A DNA stretch of 19,824 bases from UBA1146 sp963854815 (GCA_963854815.1 CAWLAN010000044.1:1-19824), one strand, 5' to 3'. Shown: positions 1 to 8,894, counted from the first letter of the stretch. Translations and numbers: made by a program. Notes: generated from the letters alone by a model not told the origin.

Positions 1-3000
1 ACCAGGTCAACTTCTCCGGTGACGTAGGATGGAGGCACCATCACGGTCGCCATCGTGCCTTCTGGATTCACCTGCACGACAACAGAGGCGACTCCTCCGA
101 ACAGAACCCCCAGATCGGCAGGAAGTTCTGAACCAAGTGCCGTCATCGTTACAGGCCCACACACGTTGGCTTCCGTTGGGCTGTAGGAGTCGATGACCGA
201 CTGGAAGTAGGTGAAACTTTGCGCAAGAACCGACGACCCATAGGTCGTGAACACGGACACATCCACGACCCCCTCGGAAGCCGCAGGAGTGGTCGCCAGC
301 AGTGTACCCGGGTCGACGAAGACCACCGAGTTCGCTGGCTGGTCTCCGAAAAATACCGTCGAATCGGGCGTGAAACTGGTGCCGTTGAAGAGCACGTCAG
401 TTCCCCCATTGACAGGTCCTTGCGTGGGATCGATGGAGAGAAGGATGGGAGCCTGGGGATCGGCGAAAATCACGAAATCCGCGCTCAGGGTCTCAGGGGT
501 GATGGTGAGGGCAGTCTCATCGACAAAACTGTTCTCGATCGTCGAGTTGGCGGTCTCATGGGGTCCAAACAGGATTGACGTGGTCAATCCTTCCGGCGCA
601 TCCGGCGAGACGAGGAAGCGGAAGTAGCCCAGTTCATCTCCGAGCGATGCGGGAATTGCATCGAATACGGACAGCACGGAGCCAAAAGCGGTCCCTGCAG
701 ATGCATCGATACCCGAGAAGAAAGCCGAGAAGGGACCACTGAGGTCCTCTCCCACGGTTCCGATGTTACTGACCTCGAGACAGGTCAATAGCGATGGATT
801 CCAGTTCAGCGCGACCACGTATCCGGTCAGAGGCTGACTCCAGACGCCCTGTGCCCACACGACGATTTCATCCCCCGGGGTGATCACGGCACCGTCCAGG
901 AACAGTGCATTACCCACGATGGTCAGTCCGCCATCGTCCAATTGAGGTGTCGTAACGGGCCCTCCCGAAGAGGGTTCGAAAGTCGCATCGACAAGATGGA
1001 AAAGAGCCTGACCCAGAATCGAGAAATCTGCTTCGACCGAACCTGAGACCTGTGCCAGGAGTACACCACTGGAAGAAACCAGATCTGCATCCGTGACGAA
1101 AATTGTTAACCTTCTCAAACCCTCGAAGGTACCTAGCGGTACATCGGTGGTCGTAACTGAAGAAGATGGAATATCTGGAACCTGGACCGTGAGATTCTGG
1201 AGCCGACTTCCATCGTAATCGATTTGCAACGTCCAGGCGGATACGGACTCGAGGAGATGGCCGTACAGATCGACGGTGAAGGGTCTACCGATCACGGCAA
1301 CCGATTCGTCGTAGTACAGCGCATTACTGATCGAAGCCTGACAGGAACCACCCGGGGCGGAGTGATTCACACCCTGGTGGAAGTAGTAACCCGTGATCTG
1401 GTAAGTCCAGTCTCCCTGTCCTGCAGGATCATCGAGGGAGGTTGCAGTTCCAGGTAGGCTGAAGAAATCTGACATTCCACCACCGGTCCGTTCCACCACG
1501 ATCTCGTCGTACTGGAACGACTGCGGTCCATTCTCCCAGCTCAACTCGACGGCTGAACCATCGGAGAGGCAGGAGAAACCGGACGGGGGCGAGAGCGGTA
1601 CATCGACCTCGGGAGCACTGACGATGGCGCTGCTGCCTCCATCCCCGAAGGCCTGGATCGAGTAGATCACGGCGCCCGGGAACTGATCATCGAACTGAAC
1701 CTCTGTGGCCGAGCCCGATAGGGTCACAACGACCAAGCCATCGGCCAGGACATTGACCTGGTCGTAGGCTTCACCGTTGAACCAGGTGACCTTCACATCG
1801 TCATCACCAATCAGCGCCGCCGAAACCTGAGAAGGTGGCACCGTGCCGGATCCTCCGGCATCGCCGATGTCACAGATTCCGGGAGCCGAAGGAACTCCCT
1901 GCTGGATCGACCTCAGTTCGTACTGATGAGCATTCAGGTCGGTGTCATCACTGTAAGAGGACACCACAGCACTCAGGGTAGCGATGACGTTCCCGTCACG
2001 TCTCAGCTGCCAGTTGCTGGTCCCGGTCAAGAATCCCCAGGCGAGGACAACTCGCTCGGGAAGGTCGTCATCTCGCTCACAAGCGAGCACAGGCGCAGAG
2101 ATCAATACGACATCACAACTCACCGAAATGGACTCTACTCCACCTGAGAATCCGGCCAGGGAGTAACTGATCGATCCGGATCCAGCATCGATATCCGTGT
2201 AGTTCGTAGTGCTACCCGAGAGGGTGGCGAGCAGGACCCCATTCTTGCGAATCTGGATGCCCCCTTGCTGATCGTAGGCGATGGGATTCGACCACTGGAT
2301 GAGGACTTCGTCGTTCCCCCCCACTGACGATGCAGCACAAGTCATGTTGTCCGGCGCAGGTGTGGTCGACTCGATCAAGACAACACCCTGAGCACCGGAA
2401 ATGTCTGCCGCGATCAGCGCGCCGTCTCCTTCGAGGATCGCCTGGTTCGAATACGAGATTCCATTCACGAGCAAACCATCGGCGAGTTGGTAACTGGCTG
2501 CTCCGAGCAGCCCCGGTTGGGGCTGGAACACCAGCCTGGCGACGGGCAACTCATCGCTGGCAGGGATGTATCCATTGATGAACAATTCCGCGGCTGCCAC
2601 GCCATTCTCCTGATCGATGTGTTCGATCACCTCGACCGATCCGAAGGGGAAGGTGTCGGCATCCGCCTCGATCCTCACCATCTGCAACAACAACTGATCG
2701 AATTCGATGGCTATCGTGAACTGAGAAATGTCCTGCTCGAAACTCGCTGCCAGCGGCAACTCGATCTCTGCTTGACCTGGACCAGCGCTGACGAGCGCCG
2801 GAAGGTTGTAACTGAGGTCTGTTTCTCCTGAATCGACCACGGCCGAGGAGCGCCACAGTGCCAGAGAACCTGAAGCCTCTACACTCCCCTGACGCATCAG
2901 GACATCGGTTCCACCGTCGCCGTCACTATCGACCAGCAGGATTCTTCCCGACTGCGGGTTCCTGCTGTAGGGAAGCGATTCAATCACCGAATCGGCGAGA

Positions 3001-4742
3001 TCCGACGAGAGACGCCGGATCAAGGTCAGCGGATTGCTGGAACCGGTCTGTACAACAACGATGTCATCGATACCGACCGGATCTCCATCGACCTCTCCCA
3101 CAGACAGGTCCTGGACCTGCCCACCGGTCACAAACGGGATCCCTTGCCATTCAGCGTCTAGAGGTACTCCTGGATGGAGGTGAATCGACAGCCCAGAAGA
3201 GGCACTGGCGATGGCGTCGATCCAGCCATCCCCGTTGACATCGCCGAGGGCGATCTTGCCCACCGGAGCAGGAGACAGCAGAGACGACACCAGGAAAGTG
3301 CCATTCCCAGCCCCCCTCAGAAAGACCCCATCTCCTGCCGAGACAACCGCGTCGAGGCGACCATCACGATCCAGATCTGCGATGGAGATCGATTCCACAG
3401 GAGCCGCAAATGGCATCAGGCCGGTGATGGTGAAGGTGGTGATGAATTCGAAGGTGTCCAGATCGAAAGTGGTCACCTGACGGATGATACGAAGACCATC
3501 GGCGCCACCGGCCAGAAGATCGGGAATTCCATCCCCGTTCAGTTCTGCCCACTCGAGTACATCGATGATCGCTCCAGACAGATCGATGGGATCTGGATCC
3601 TCGACCAGTTGCTGCCCCACAACTCCGATGGTTCGTAGCGTCCCGTCACTGCAAGCGATGATGGCTTCGGTCCGGGAATCCGCATCGATGTCGACAAGAA
3701 CAGCCGCTGTTGGAGCAGAGTCGAGTTGCAACTGGGATTGAACCGTCCAGGAAGATGCCTCTCCGGTGAGTCCGCTGCGCAGTAGGCTCAGTTGCCCATC
3801 GGTTCCAATCAGCAACATCTCGAGCCCACTGTAGGGCAGGAACTCGCCCAGGTCCGCGAACAACAAAGCATCGGTTCCGCCAGCCAGTAGCGGCTCCTGG
3901 GGTCCGAGTCCTCCGGTGGCATGTCCCAGGTGGGCACGGAAACGAACCACGAAGGGATCCAGGAATCTCGGTTCGTCCTCGTCTGGTTGAATCTGCGACA
4001 CGAGATCCGAACTGTAGACGATCTGCATCCATTCTCCCGGATGCAACTCGGGTGAGTTGCCGGGGATCAGAAGTTGAAGCGCATCCGACAACCCACCACT
4101 TTCCCCGGGGAAGGCGAACTGTGGGTTCCTGAAACCGGTCCTGGTTCCATGAACCAGAACCGAGCCCGAAACACTGGAGGTCTGGTACGGCAAATCGAAC
4201 GAGGCGGTCACCGAGGGACGCAAAGGCACCGACCGGGTCCCCAGAGCTGGCAACAACTGGATGATCGAGAACTCATCATCGCCGGTCTCGAAGTCTCCCG
4301 GGTCCGCCCCAGCTCCTTCGGTGGTGAACTGGATCTGAATTTCATCGATGGGGATGAAAACTGCCGTCTTCACGCGATCTGAAATGATCACGGTCACCAC
4401 GACTCCCTGCGAGAAGGGAAGATCTGGAGTGATCGTCAGAACCCTGGCATCTTCGCTGAGGACTCCCACAGCAGAGACCACCCCATCGAGATTGGTCGCT
4501 ACGCTCCAGTTCGCCGAATCGTTCGTCGACAAGGGATCCATCGCGGTGGAGAAACCGATCTGGATGGCGGTATCCACCGCGACTTCTGTCGCTCCGTTGG
4601 CCGGATTGGTGAAGGGAACGGATGGAGGATTCGTACACCCGGCAAGAACCACTGATAACACCGTGACGATACAATACGTCATCAGCAGGGAGGGGCTCTT
4701 CGAGTACAAATTCGTCTTCATGGCATTTTTAGTGATCATCAT
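1..4742 (-). CDS. giant multidomain lipoprotein (Big_5, FG-GAP propeller, FN3-like, cohesin-like, IPT/TIG), C-terminus cut by window
   Basis: The frame stays open from the start to the left edge, giving at least 1580 codons with no stop in window. I chose the ATG at 4742 because GGAGG lies 7 nt upstream (4750-4754). The in-frame ATG at 4721 is an alternative with no good ribosome site. A hydrophobic segment ends in the lipobox L-A-G-C (Cys36), so it is probably a lipidated, envelope-anchored protein. Domains by rough residue: Big_5-type Ig fold 43-161 (PFTNPANGA..., 'IGFSTAMDP'); seven FG-GAP/VCBS-like repeats 293-629 with acidic loops such as LNGDGIPD, LDRDGRLD and VNGDGWID; a cohesin-like module about 642-788; FN3-like repeats about 794-1128; two more cohesin-like modules about 1140-1425; an IPT/TIG domain from about 1429 (IDPTQGPVNGGTDV); and the start of a second one. 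No catalytic motif is seen. A surface receptor, adhesin or anchor role is inferred. Whether it ends in a dockerin cannot be seen. Confidence 0.88.
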   Translation of the reverse strand, partial: MMITKNAMKTNLYSKSPSLLMTYCIVTVLSVVLAGCTNPPSVPFTNPANGATEVAVDTAIQIGFSTAMDPLSTNDSANWSVATNLDGVVSAVGVLSEDARVLTITPDLPFSQGVVVTVIISDRVKTAVFIPIDEIQIQFTTEGAGADPGDFETGDDEFSIIQLLPALGTRSVPLRPSVTASFDLPYQTSSVSGSVLVHGTRTGFRNPQFAFPGESGGLSDALQLLIPGNSPELHPGEWMQIVYSSDLVSQIQPDEDEPRFLDPFVVRFRAHLGHATGGLGPQEPLLAGGTDALLFADLGEFLPYSGLEMLLIGTDGQLSLLRSGLTGEASSWTVQSQLQLDSAPTAAVLVDIDADSRTEAIIACSDGTLRTIGVVGQQLVEDPDPIDLSGAIIDVLEWAELNGDGIPDLLAGGADGLRIIRQVTTFDLDTFEFITTFTITGLMPFAAPVESISIADLDRDGRLDAVVSAGDGVFLRGAGNGTFLVSSLLSPAPVGKIALGDVNGDGWIDAIASASSGLSIHLHPGVPLDAEWQGIPFVTGGQVQDLSVGEVDGDPVGIDDIVVVQTGSSNPLTLIRRLSSDLADSVIESLPYSRNPQSGRILLVDSDGDGGTDVLMRQGSVEASGSLALWRSSAVVDSGETDLSYNLPALVSAGPGQAEIELPLAASFEQDISQFTIAIEFDQLLLQMVRIEADADTFPFGSVEVIEHIDQENGVAAAELFINGYIPASDELPVARLVFQPQPGLLGAASYQLADGLLVNGISYSNQAILEGDGALIAADISGAQGVVLIESTTPAPDNMTCAASSVGGNDEVLIQWSNPIAYDQQGGIQIRKNGVLLATLSGSTTNYTDIDAGSGSISYSLAGFSGGVESISVSCDVVLISAPVLACERDDDLPERVVLAWGFLTGTSNWQLRRDGNVIATLSAVVSSYSDDTDLNAHQYELRSIQQGVPSAPGICDIGDAGGSGTVPPSQVSAALIGDDDVKVTWFNGEAYDQVNVLADGLVVVTLSGSATEVQFDDQFPGAVIYSIQAFGDGGSSAIVSAPEVDVPLSPPSGFSCLSDGSAVELSWENGPQSFQYDEIVVERTGGGMSDFFSLPGTATSLDDPAGQGDWTYQITGYYFHQGVNHSAPGGSCQASISNALYYDESVAVIGRPFTVDLYGHLLESVSAWTLQIDYDGSRLQNLTVQVPDIPSSSVTTTDVPLGTFEGLRRLTIFVTDADLVSSSGVLLAQVSGSVEADFSILGQALFHLVDATFEPSSGGPVTTPQLDDGGLTIVGNALFLDGAVITPGDEIVVWAQGVWSQPLTGYVVALNWNPSLLTCLEVSNIGTVGEDLSGPFSAFFSGIDASAGTAFGSVLSVFDAIPASLGDELGYFRFLVSPDAPEGLTTSILFGPHETANSTIENSFVDETALTITPETLSADFVIFADPQAPILLSIDPTQGPVNGGTDVLFNGTSFTPDSTVFFGDQPANSVVFVDPGTLLATTPAASEGVVDVSVFTTYGSSVLAQSFTYFQSVIDSYSPTEANVCGPVTMTALGSELPADLGVLFGGVASVVVQVNPEGTMATVMVPPSYVTGEVDL

Positions 4743-4749
4743 CGATCAG

Positions 4750-4754
4750 CCTCC
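4750..4754 (-). promoter_or_regulatory. ribosome binding site deciding the lipoprotein start
   Basis: On the minus strand GGAGG is followed by 7 nt and then tandem ATG-ATG codons at 4742 and 4739. This favours 4742 over the ATG at 4721 and adds seven residues ahead of MKTNLYSK without disturbing the lipobox. Confidence 0.6.
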
Positions 4755-4952
4755 GTCGTCATTTCGAGGATCCATGTACGCAAAAAGACGCGCGATGAAT
4801 CCAGCAGTCTCCCGGGTCATGGCGGACCCGGATCAGACGGTAATTTCCACTGCGGCCGTACATGACCGCACTTGACCACCGCCGACGATGGGGCATCCGG
4901 AAGGAATGTATTGGCTAGACCCGGTGGCTGCGTGATCCCCGAGGCTACCTCC

Positions 4953-4980
4953 ATCGTAGCGATAAGATCTGGTACGTCAA
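4953..4980 (-). promoter_or_regulatory. sigma70-like promoter candidate for the lipoprotein gene
   Basis: Read on the minus strand, TTGACG (4980-4975) is followed by a 16-nt spacer and TACGAT (4958-4953). It lies just beyond the terminator of the preceding gene and leaves a leader of about 200 nt before the ATG at 4742. This is a motif match only. Confidence 0.35.
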
Positions 4981-5012
4981 TGGAGGTCACCCCCCCCTCA
5001 GACCTCCCCGAA

Positions 5013-5050
5013 CAGAAAAGAGGCCCGACGCGGCTTCCCGCGTCGGGCCT
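5013..5050 (-). terminator. rho-independent terminator of the 5085-6389 gene
   Basis: A perfect 13-bp GC-rich stem (5021-5033 with 5038-5050) closes a 4-nt loop. On the minus strand it is followed by CTTTTCTG. It lies 35 nt after the TAG stop at 5085-5087. Confidence 0.85.
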
Positions 5051-5084
5051 TCCCTTGTGTCCAGTTGGGCCTGATTCTCTCGAC

Positions 5085-6389
5085 CTAGGGGCAGTATGAA
5101 GCTGATTCGCAGTCAGCACCCTCTGCGATTCCACACTCCGGAAAAGGAGCGCTCGGAACGGGGCCGCTCAGCAGGCGGTAGCTGATGATGTAGATCGCAT
5201 CTCCGGAGTCGAGCATTCCATCGGAGTTCGCGTCACAGGCCTCAGCACAACTAGCTGCCGGTCCATTCTGGAACAGTTCATTGAGGATCCAGATACCGTC
5301 AGCGATGTCTATGACTCCATCGCCGTTGCAGTTGCCGCGAAAGAACGGTGTGTCAGGCGGAGCGTACTGTGGGAACAGCGTCACGGAGCCGTCTACCAGC
5401 TCCGGTTCGAGGCTCTGGCCTCCCACCACGACCACGTTGACGACAGGAGGAGAACCGAGCTCATTCGACCACGAGAGTGCAGTCGTTGTCGGATCCTCGA
5501 GTCCGGCGAGGGCAGATCCATCGGTGCTGTATTCCACGTTGAGAACTGCTATGGCGGTCTCGAATGCCAGTGTATTGACACCGGTGAAACTGTAGACCAC
5601 TCCGATAGTCCAACCGTTCGAGGGCGTCGTGTTGATACCTTCGAAGTCCGGGCTGAAACCGATGTCTTCATTCCAGGCGACCGATTCGACGGTCAACAAG
5701 GCAGGATCGTGTTCCATTCCCATGGAGAATCCCTGGGTATCATTCGGAAAACCGGGATTGCTCGGATCCTCGAGAATGGAAGGGGTGACCGTGAGAGTTG
5801 TCTCACCGGTATTGCCGTCGTAGTCGACATCATATGCTCCGGCCAGGTAACTGAAGGGCGGAGGTCCGGAAACCAGGTCAACGGTTCCGGAGGTGGTCGT
5901 GGGAAGGATCGACTGCCCGGCCACCACGACCAGGATCTCGACTGCTGGGTTGCCGAGGGTTGCACACAAGTCAACCGACGTGCTGGTATCTGCAGCACCG
6001 ATCAGTTCGTAGGTAGCGACGTTCAGTTCACTGCCGGTGGTACCACCAGGGAGAACCGCGCAGCCGGTGAAACAGATCACAACGCCGACTGTGAAGCCCG
6101 TAGCGGCATCAACGTTGACCTGGTTGAAACCGGGCGGCATACCGTTCTGGACAGTTGCTGTGGTCGAACCGTCGACGACGGCGGTGAGGCTGAGTGCCGC
6201 TCCGTCATGGCAGACGCCGAAGGACCAGCCCTGGATGTCGTCTCCGTTGTTATCGAGTAGGACCTGGAGGTCGACACTGGCTCCGGGTGCTCCCGAGGCG
6301 TCAGTCACCGAGAGGTCGTACTGGGCGATCGCCGGGGCTCCGATCAGGAGCGCGAAGGCGAGGGTAAAAGCAATCTTGCTTGTTTTCAT
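5085..6389 (-). CDS. type B exported protein: two cohesin-like modules plus dockerin-like domain
   Basis: This encodes 434 aa. The open frame extends upstream, but the ATG at 6389 has GGAG 8 nt before it and opens a classic signal peptide (MKTSKIAFTLAFALLIGA, cleavage after AIA at about residue 22). Module 1 (about 24-173) has the type B core 'DIQGWSFGVCHD', 'FTVGVVICFTG' and 'LGNPAVEILVVVAGQS'. Module 2 (about 181-338) has 'FPNDTQGFSMG', 'WTIGVVYSFTG' and 'LGSPPVVNVVVVGGQS'. The dockerin-like part (351-410) has two calcium loops, NCNGDGVIDIAD and DANSDGMLDSGD. Cysteines are at 354, 381, 385, 419, 427 and 433. It lies 55 nt after the stop of the type A gene 6445-8277 with no terminator between them, so the two are probably co-transcribed. 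No enzymatic domain is seen. An extracellular structural or binding role is inferred. Confidence 0.92.
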   Translation of the reverse strand: MKTSKIAFTLAFALLIGAPAIAQYDLSVTDASGAPGASVDLQVLLDNNGDDIQGWSFGVCHDGAALSLTAVVDGSTTATVQNGMPPGFNQVNVDAATGFTVGVVICFTGCAVLPGGTTGSELNVATYELIGAADTSTSVDLCATLGNPAVEILVVVAGQSILPTTTSGTVDLVSGPPPFSYLAGAYDVDYDGNTGETTLTVTPSILEDPSNPGFPNDTQGFSMGMEHDPALLTVESVAWNEDIGFSPDFEGINTTPSNGWTIGVVYSFTGVNTLAFETAIAVLNVEYSTDGSALAGLEDPTTTALSWSNELGSPPVVNVVVVGGQSLEPELVDGSVTLFPQYAPPDTPFFRGNCNGDGVIDIADGIWILNELFQNGPAASCAEACDANSDGMLDSGDAIYIISYRLLSGPVPSAPFPECGIAEGADCESASYCP

Positions 6390-6401
6390 GTTTCTTACTC
6401 C

Positions 6402-6417
6402 ACTTCCTAGTGGAAGT
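6402..6417 (-). promoter_or_regulatory. small intercistronic hairpin next to the ribosome site
   Basis: ACTTCC and GGAAGT form a 6-bp stem with a 4-nt loop directly before the GGAG ribosome site (6398-6401) of the 5085-6389 gene. It could modulate translation of the second gene of the pair. It is short, so confidence is low. Confidence 0.3.
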
Positions 6418-6444
6418 CCTTGTCTTTGGGTTCCTGTTGATTGA

Positions 6445-8277
6445 CTAGTTACAAGAGGCCGGAAGCTCGCAGTCCAAGTCGTCCTCGGTCGGGTCGGGGC
6501 CAGCCATGTAGGGGCCTGGATCCGGGGGGAGATCTCCGAACAAGAACAGGAAGTTGAGCAGGAATACGGAGTCTGCGAGGTTGATGAGCCCGTCGTCGTT
6601 CGCGTCACAGGCATCGAGGCAACCGACCTCGAATCCCTGGAACTGATTGGCGATCACGGTCGCGGCATCCGCCAGGTCAACCTGTGTATCAGTGTTACAG
6701 TCTCCGCGCAGGAACGCCGGGACTGGAATGATCTCGTAGGTCGCACCAACAAGAAAAAAGTCCTGTATCGACTGGTAGTTGATAACAGCCATGTTATTGA
6801 TCGCAACCTGGCCATTACCGTTGATTCCGTCACAGAAATCGATGCTGAAGGTATCACCACAGATGGCCCCTGGGTCTACCTCGGCCTGCACGCAGGCGAT
6901 CATCAGCGGCTCGACCGTTGTCGGGAGCTGCTGGTTCTCGAAGGGAGGAAGGGCGTCCATGAGGATACCGGCGATCAGTTCGCGACCGTCGCCATCATTG
7001 TCATCGTTATCGATCTGGTAGTTGACGAACTCTGCACCCAGTTCATCAGCGATCGTTCCTTCGATGGTGAAGGTTCCGTCGATCAGAAGCAGGTCGTCGT
7101 AGCAAACCGCCAACTGCACACCTTGAATGTTGTCATTAGGATCACTGTAGAAGAAGCAGAACTCGATGTCCTGTCCCGGGAATCCAAGTCCACCGTTGGT
7201 GCCCGTCTCCGGGAAGTCACGCTGTCCGATGTAGAACGTGGTGTCGTTGATGATCTCTACAATGGCATTAAGGGTCACCGTTCCGCCCTCGAGGGAAGGA
7301 CTGATGGAGAGACCCCCCACCACGATCACGTTATCGAGCAGAGGGCTTCCTAGCACACCGTCGACCAGTTCCAGATCAGTCTCGACCGCTGGATCGGGAA
7401 TCAAGATCTCCATCAAGGAGGCGTAGGTGTAACTCGCGATGTGATTGTCGTCTCCGGTCGGGATGTTTTGACCTTCGAACGGACTCTCGAAATCGAGAAC
7501 CACGCCGAGGCTTCCACCGTTGGAGTAGATCTCGGGAACCACCAGTTCAGCTCCTGCAGCGAGGGATTCCGAACCGAGAATGATGTTCTGGAGACCGAGC
7601 AAGGTCGGATCGTGAGAAACCACGACCACGAAGCCCTGAACCGGACCACTGGAGTTAGAAAGGAGGATGCGTACTGAACCACTTGAATCGGAGTCGATGT
7701 CAGCGGACTCGATCCTCATGCTGTCGGGGGGAGGTGGCAGCAGGGTCAGTGTTCCGTTGTTGAGTCCCAGACCATTCGAGGCATCGATGCTCTGACCATT
7801 CTGGACGAGCAAGTTCGACAGAGGCGGATTGTTCAGCACACCATCTGTGAACTCGATCGCACTCGGAGTATCCATGCTCACGAGGATCTGAGGAGTCATC
7901 GTGAAGGTGGCGATCTCTTGACCGGTACCTGCAGGAATCTCCTGACCATCGAACGGTGACGTGGCATCGATCACAACTCCCAGGGTGAAACCACCAGGGA
8001 GGATCTCCGGAACGATCAGTTCCGCCATGGCAGTAACTGTCGCTGCACCAGGCCCAACGTCACTGACGCTCAATACTGCGTCGTCGAAGGTGATCGCGAG
8101 TACGAAACCTTCTACTGGATTGTCGGCGTCCATCAGGACACCCAGGGTCTCAGACGCTAGTCCAGCTGTCTCACCGTCAGTGATGGTGAGAGAATTCTGG
8201 GCGAATGCATGGGTTCCGACCGCGGCAAAGATTACCGCGAGCAGTGCGCTATGAATGCGCGAAAGACGGCGGTTCAT
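6445..8277 (-). CDS. type A exported protein: three cohesin-like modules plus dockerin-like domain
   Basis: This encodes 610 aa. The frame extends upstream to 8349, but the ATG at 8277 has GGAG 7 nt before it and begins a proper signal peptide (MNRRLSRIHSALLAVIFAAV, cleavage after AFA at 26). Module 1 (27-180) has 'NPVEGFVLAITFDD' and 'FTLGVVIDATSPFDGQ'. Module 2 (185-340) has 'PVQGFVVVVSHDPTLL' and 'GSLGVVLDFESPFEGQ'. Module 3 (345-518) is the type A terminal form, with 'DNIQGVQLAVCYDD', 'ILMDALPPFENQ' and 'DGINGNGQVAINN'. The dockerin-like domain (524-582) has calcium loops DCNTDTQVDLAD and DANDDGLINLAD, and the protein ends in a Cys-rich tail. It is the first gene of a probable pair with 5085-6389. 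The promoter is not certain. No catalytic residues are recognised. Confidence 0.92.
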   Translation of the reverse strand: MNRRLSRIHSALLAVIFAAVGTHAFAQNSLTITDGETAGLASETLGVLMDADNPVEGFVLAITFDDAVLSVSDVGPGAATVTAMAELIVPEILPGGFTLGVVIDATSPFDGQEIPAGTGQEIATFTMTPQILVSMDTPSAIEFTDGVLNNPPLSNLLVQNGQSIDASNGLGLNNGTLTLLPPPPDSMRIESADIDSDSSGSVRILLSNSSGPVQGFVVVVSHDPTLLGLQNIILGSESLAAGAELVVPEIYSNGGSLGVVLDFESPFEGQNIPTGDDNHIASYTYASLMEILIPDPAVETDLELVDGVLGSPLLDNVIVVGGLSISPSLEGGTVTLNAIVEIINDTTFYIGQRDFPETGTNGGLGFPGQDIEFCFFYSDPNDNIQGVQLAVCYDDLLLIDGTFTIEGTIADELGAEFVNYQIDNDDNDGDGRELIAGILMDALPPFENQQLPTTVEPLMIACVQAEVDPGAICGDTFSIDFCDGINGNGQVAINNMAVINYQSIQDFFLVGATYEIIPVPAFLRGDCNTDTQVDLADAATVIANQFQGFEVGCLDACDANDDGLINLADSVFLLNFLFLFGDLPPDPGPYMAGPDPTEDDLDCELPASCN

Positions 8278-8592
8278 CACTACTCTCCTCGTCTCCAGGG
8301 GGGGAACACGTCGGAACTTCGTCTCGATCAGGAGGGCCTTTCTCACCACTTCCTGACCTTTCGGAAGGACTCCGAGCAGGGGGAAAAAACGTTAACAAAA
8401 TGTTGTTCACTACATGTCAGCCGTCGCTGGAAACAGCCCAGGGGTGGAACTGGATCCGGGGATCGACCGACGAAAAACGTCGGCTATTGGCTCAGGAAAA
8501 GGATTTCCGCCGAACCGAGGTCCGATGGGAAGGTGGAGTCGTGTCGGGACTCCTCGTGCTGAAGATTCGAAGTTATCACCTATTGTCAATCC

Positions 8593-8640
8593 TGTCTATA
8601 GACAACAGTGTTTGTTAATAGACCCCCCGGTCTAGAGACC
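8593..8640. promoter_or_regulatory. clustered GTCTA/TAGAC palindromes, operator-like
   Basis: A perfect 12-bp palindrome TGTCTATAGACA (8593-8604) is followed by TAGACC-CCCC-GGTCTA (8619-8634), which overlaps GGTCTAGAGACC (8629-8640). The half-site TAGAC or its complement occurs four times in about 42 bp, some 320 bp upstream of the type A gene at 8277. A regulator site is inferred. Confidence 0.35.
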
Positions 8641-8674
8641 CCACTGTGACCAGACAAGAACAAGCGAATGACGG

Positions 8675-8800
8675 TGATATCCGGTAACAGGTGCCGAACC
8701 TCGGCAGCAGATGCCGGGTCAGGCACAAATGGTCACTACAGATAAGCCAGGAGGGGAAGGATGGTCACTGTAGATATGTGCTGGTAACAAACTGAAAGTG
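8675..8800. repeat. short direct and inverted repeats, possible mobile-element remnant
   Basis: ATGGTCACTACAGATA (8729-8744) recurs as ATGGTCACTGTAGATA (8761-8776). GGTAACA occurs near both sides of the tract, and TGCCGA-ACC-TCGGCA (8692-8706) is an inverted repeat. Repeated short motifs of this kind occur at the ends of some insertion sequences, but no transposase is present. The assignment is tentative. Confidence 0.3.
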
Positions 8801-8805
8801 GCGAT

Positions 8806-8841
8806 GGAAAAAGGGTCCGGAGCGTTTTACGCCCCGGACCC
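8806..8841 (-). terminator. rho-independent terminator of the 8895-10694 gene
   Basis: The stem GGGTCCGG/CCGGACCC (8813-8820 with 8834-8841), extended by GCG/CGC across one mismatch, is followed on the minus strand by TTTTTCC. A second hairpin (CGGGAG-AGC-CTCCCG, 8861-8875) lies between it and the stop codon. Confidence 0.8.
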
Positions 8842-8894
8842 CTCAAATAAGCCTCCGGACCGGGAGAGCCTCCCGTACCGATTCTGGCAGCGCC

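Larger units (their letters stand above)
4743..5084. other. intergenic region, 342 bp
   Basis: It holds the terminator of the upstream type B gene (5013-5050), a promoter-like pair (4953-4980) and the ribosome site of the lipoprotein gene. No coding sequence is supported. The short plus-strand frames here show no recognisable protein features. Confidence 0.6.
8278..8894. other. 617-bp intergenic region with repeats and palindromes
   Basis: No gene is supported here. It contains the leader of the 6445-8277 gene, including a lone TTGACA (8589-8584, minus) without a convincing -10; a cluster of GTCTA/TAGAC palindromes (8593-8640); paired direct repeats (8675-8800); and the terminator of the 8895-10694 gene. 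Plus-strand frames of up to 137 codons overlap the 5' end of the minus-strand gene and look random. Confidence 0.55.

Noticed and set aside
6390..6614. 75-residue N-terminal extension of the 5085-6389 gene
   Set aside because: It overlaps the end of the upstream gene, is of low-complexity Ser/Thr/Arg type, and would bury the signal peptide. The internal ATG has a ribosome site.
8853..8880. Second hairpin after the 8895-10694 gene as an independent terminator
   Set aside because: It has no T-run on the minus strand. The hairpin at 8813-8841 with TTTTT is the better terminator.
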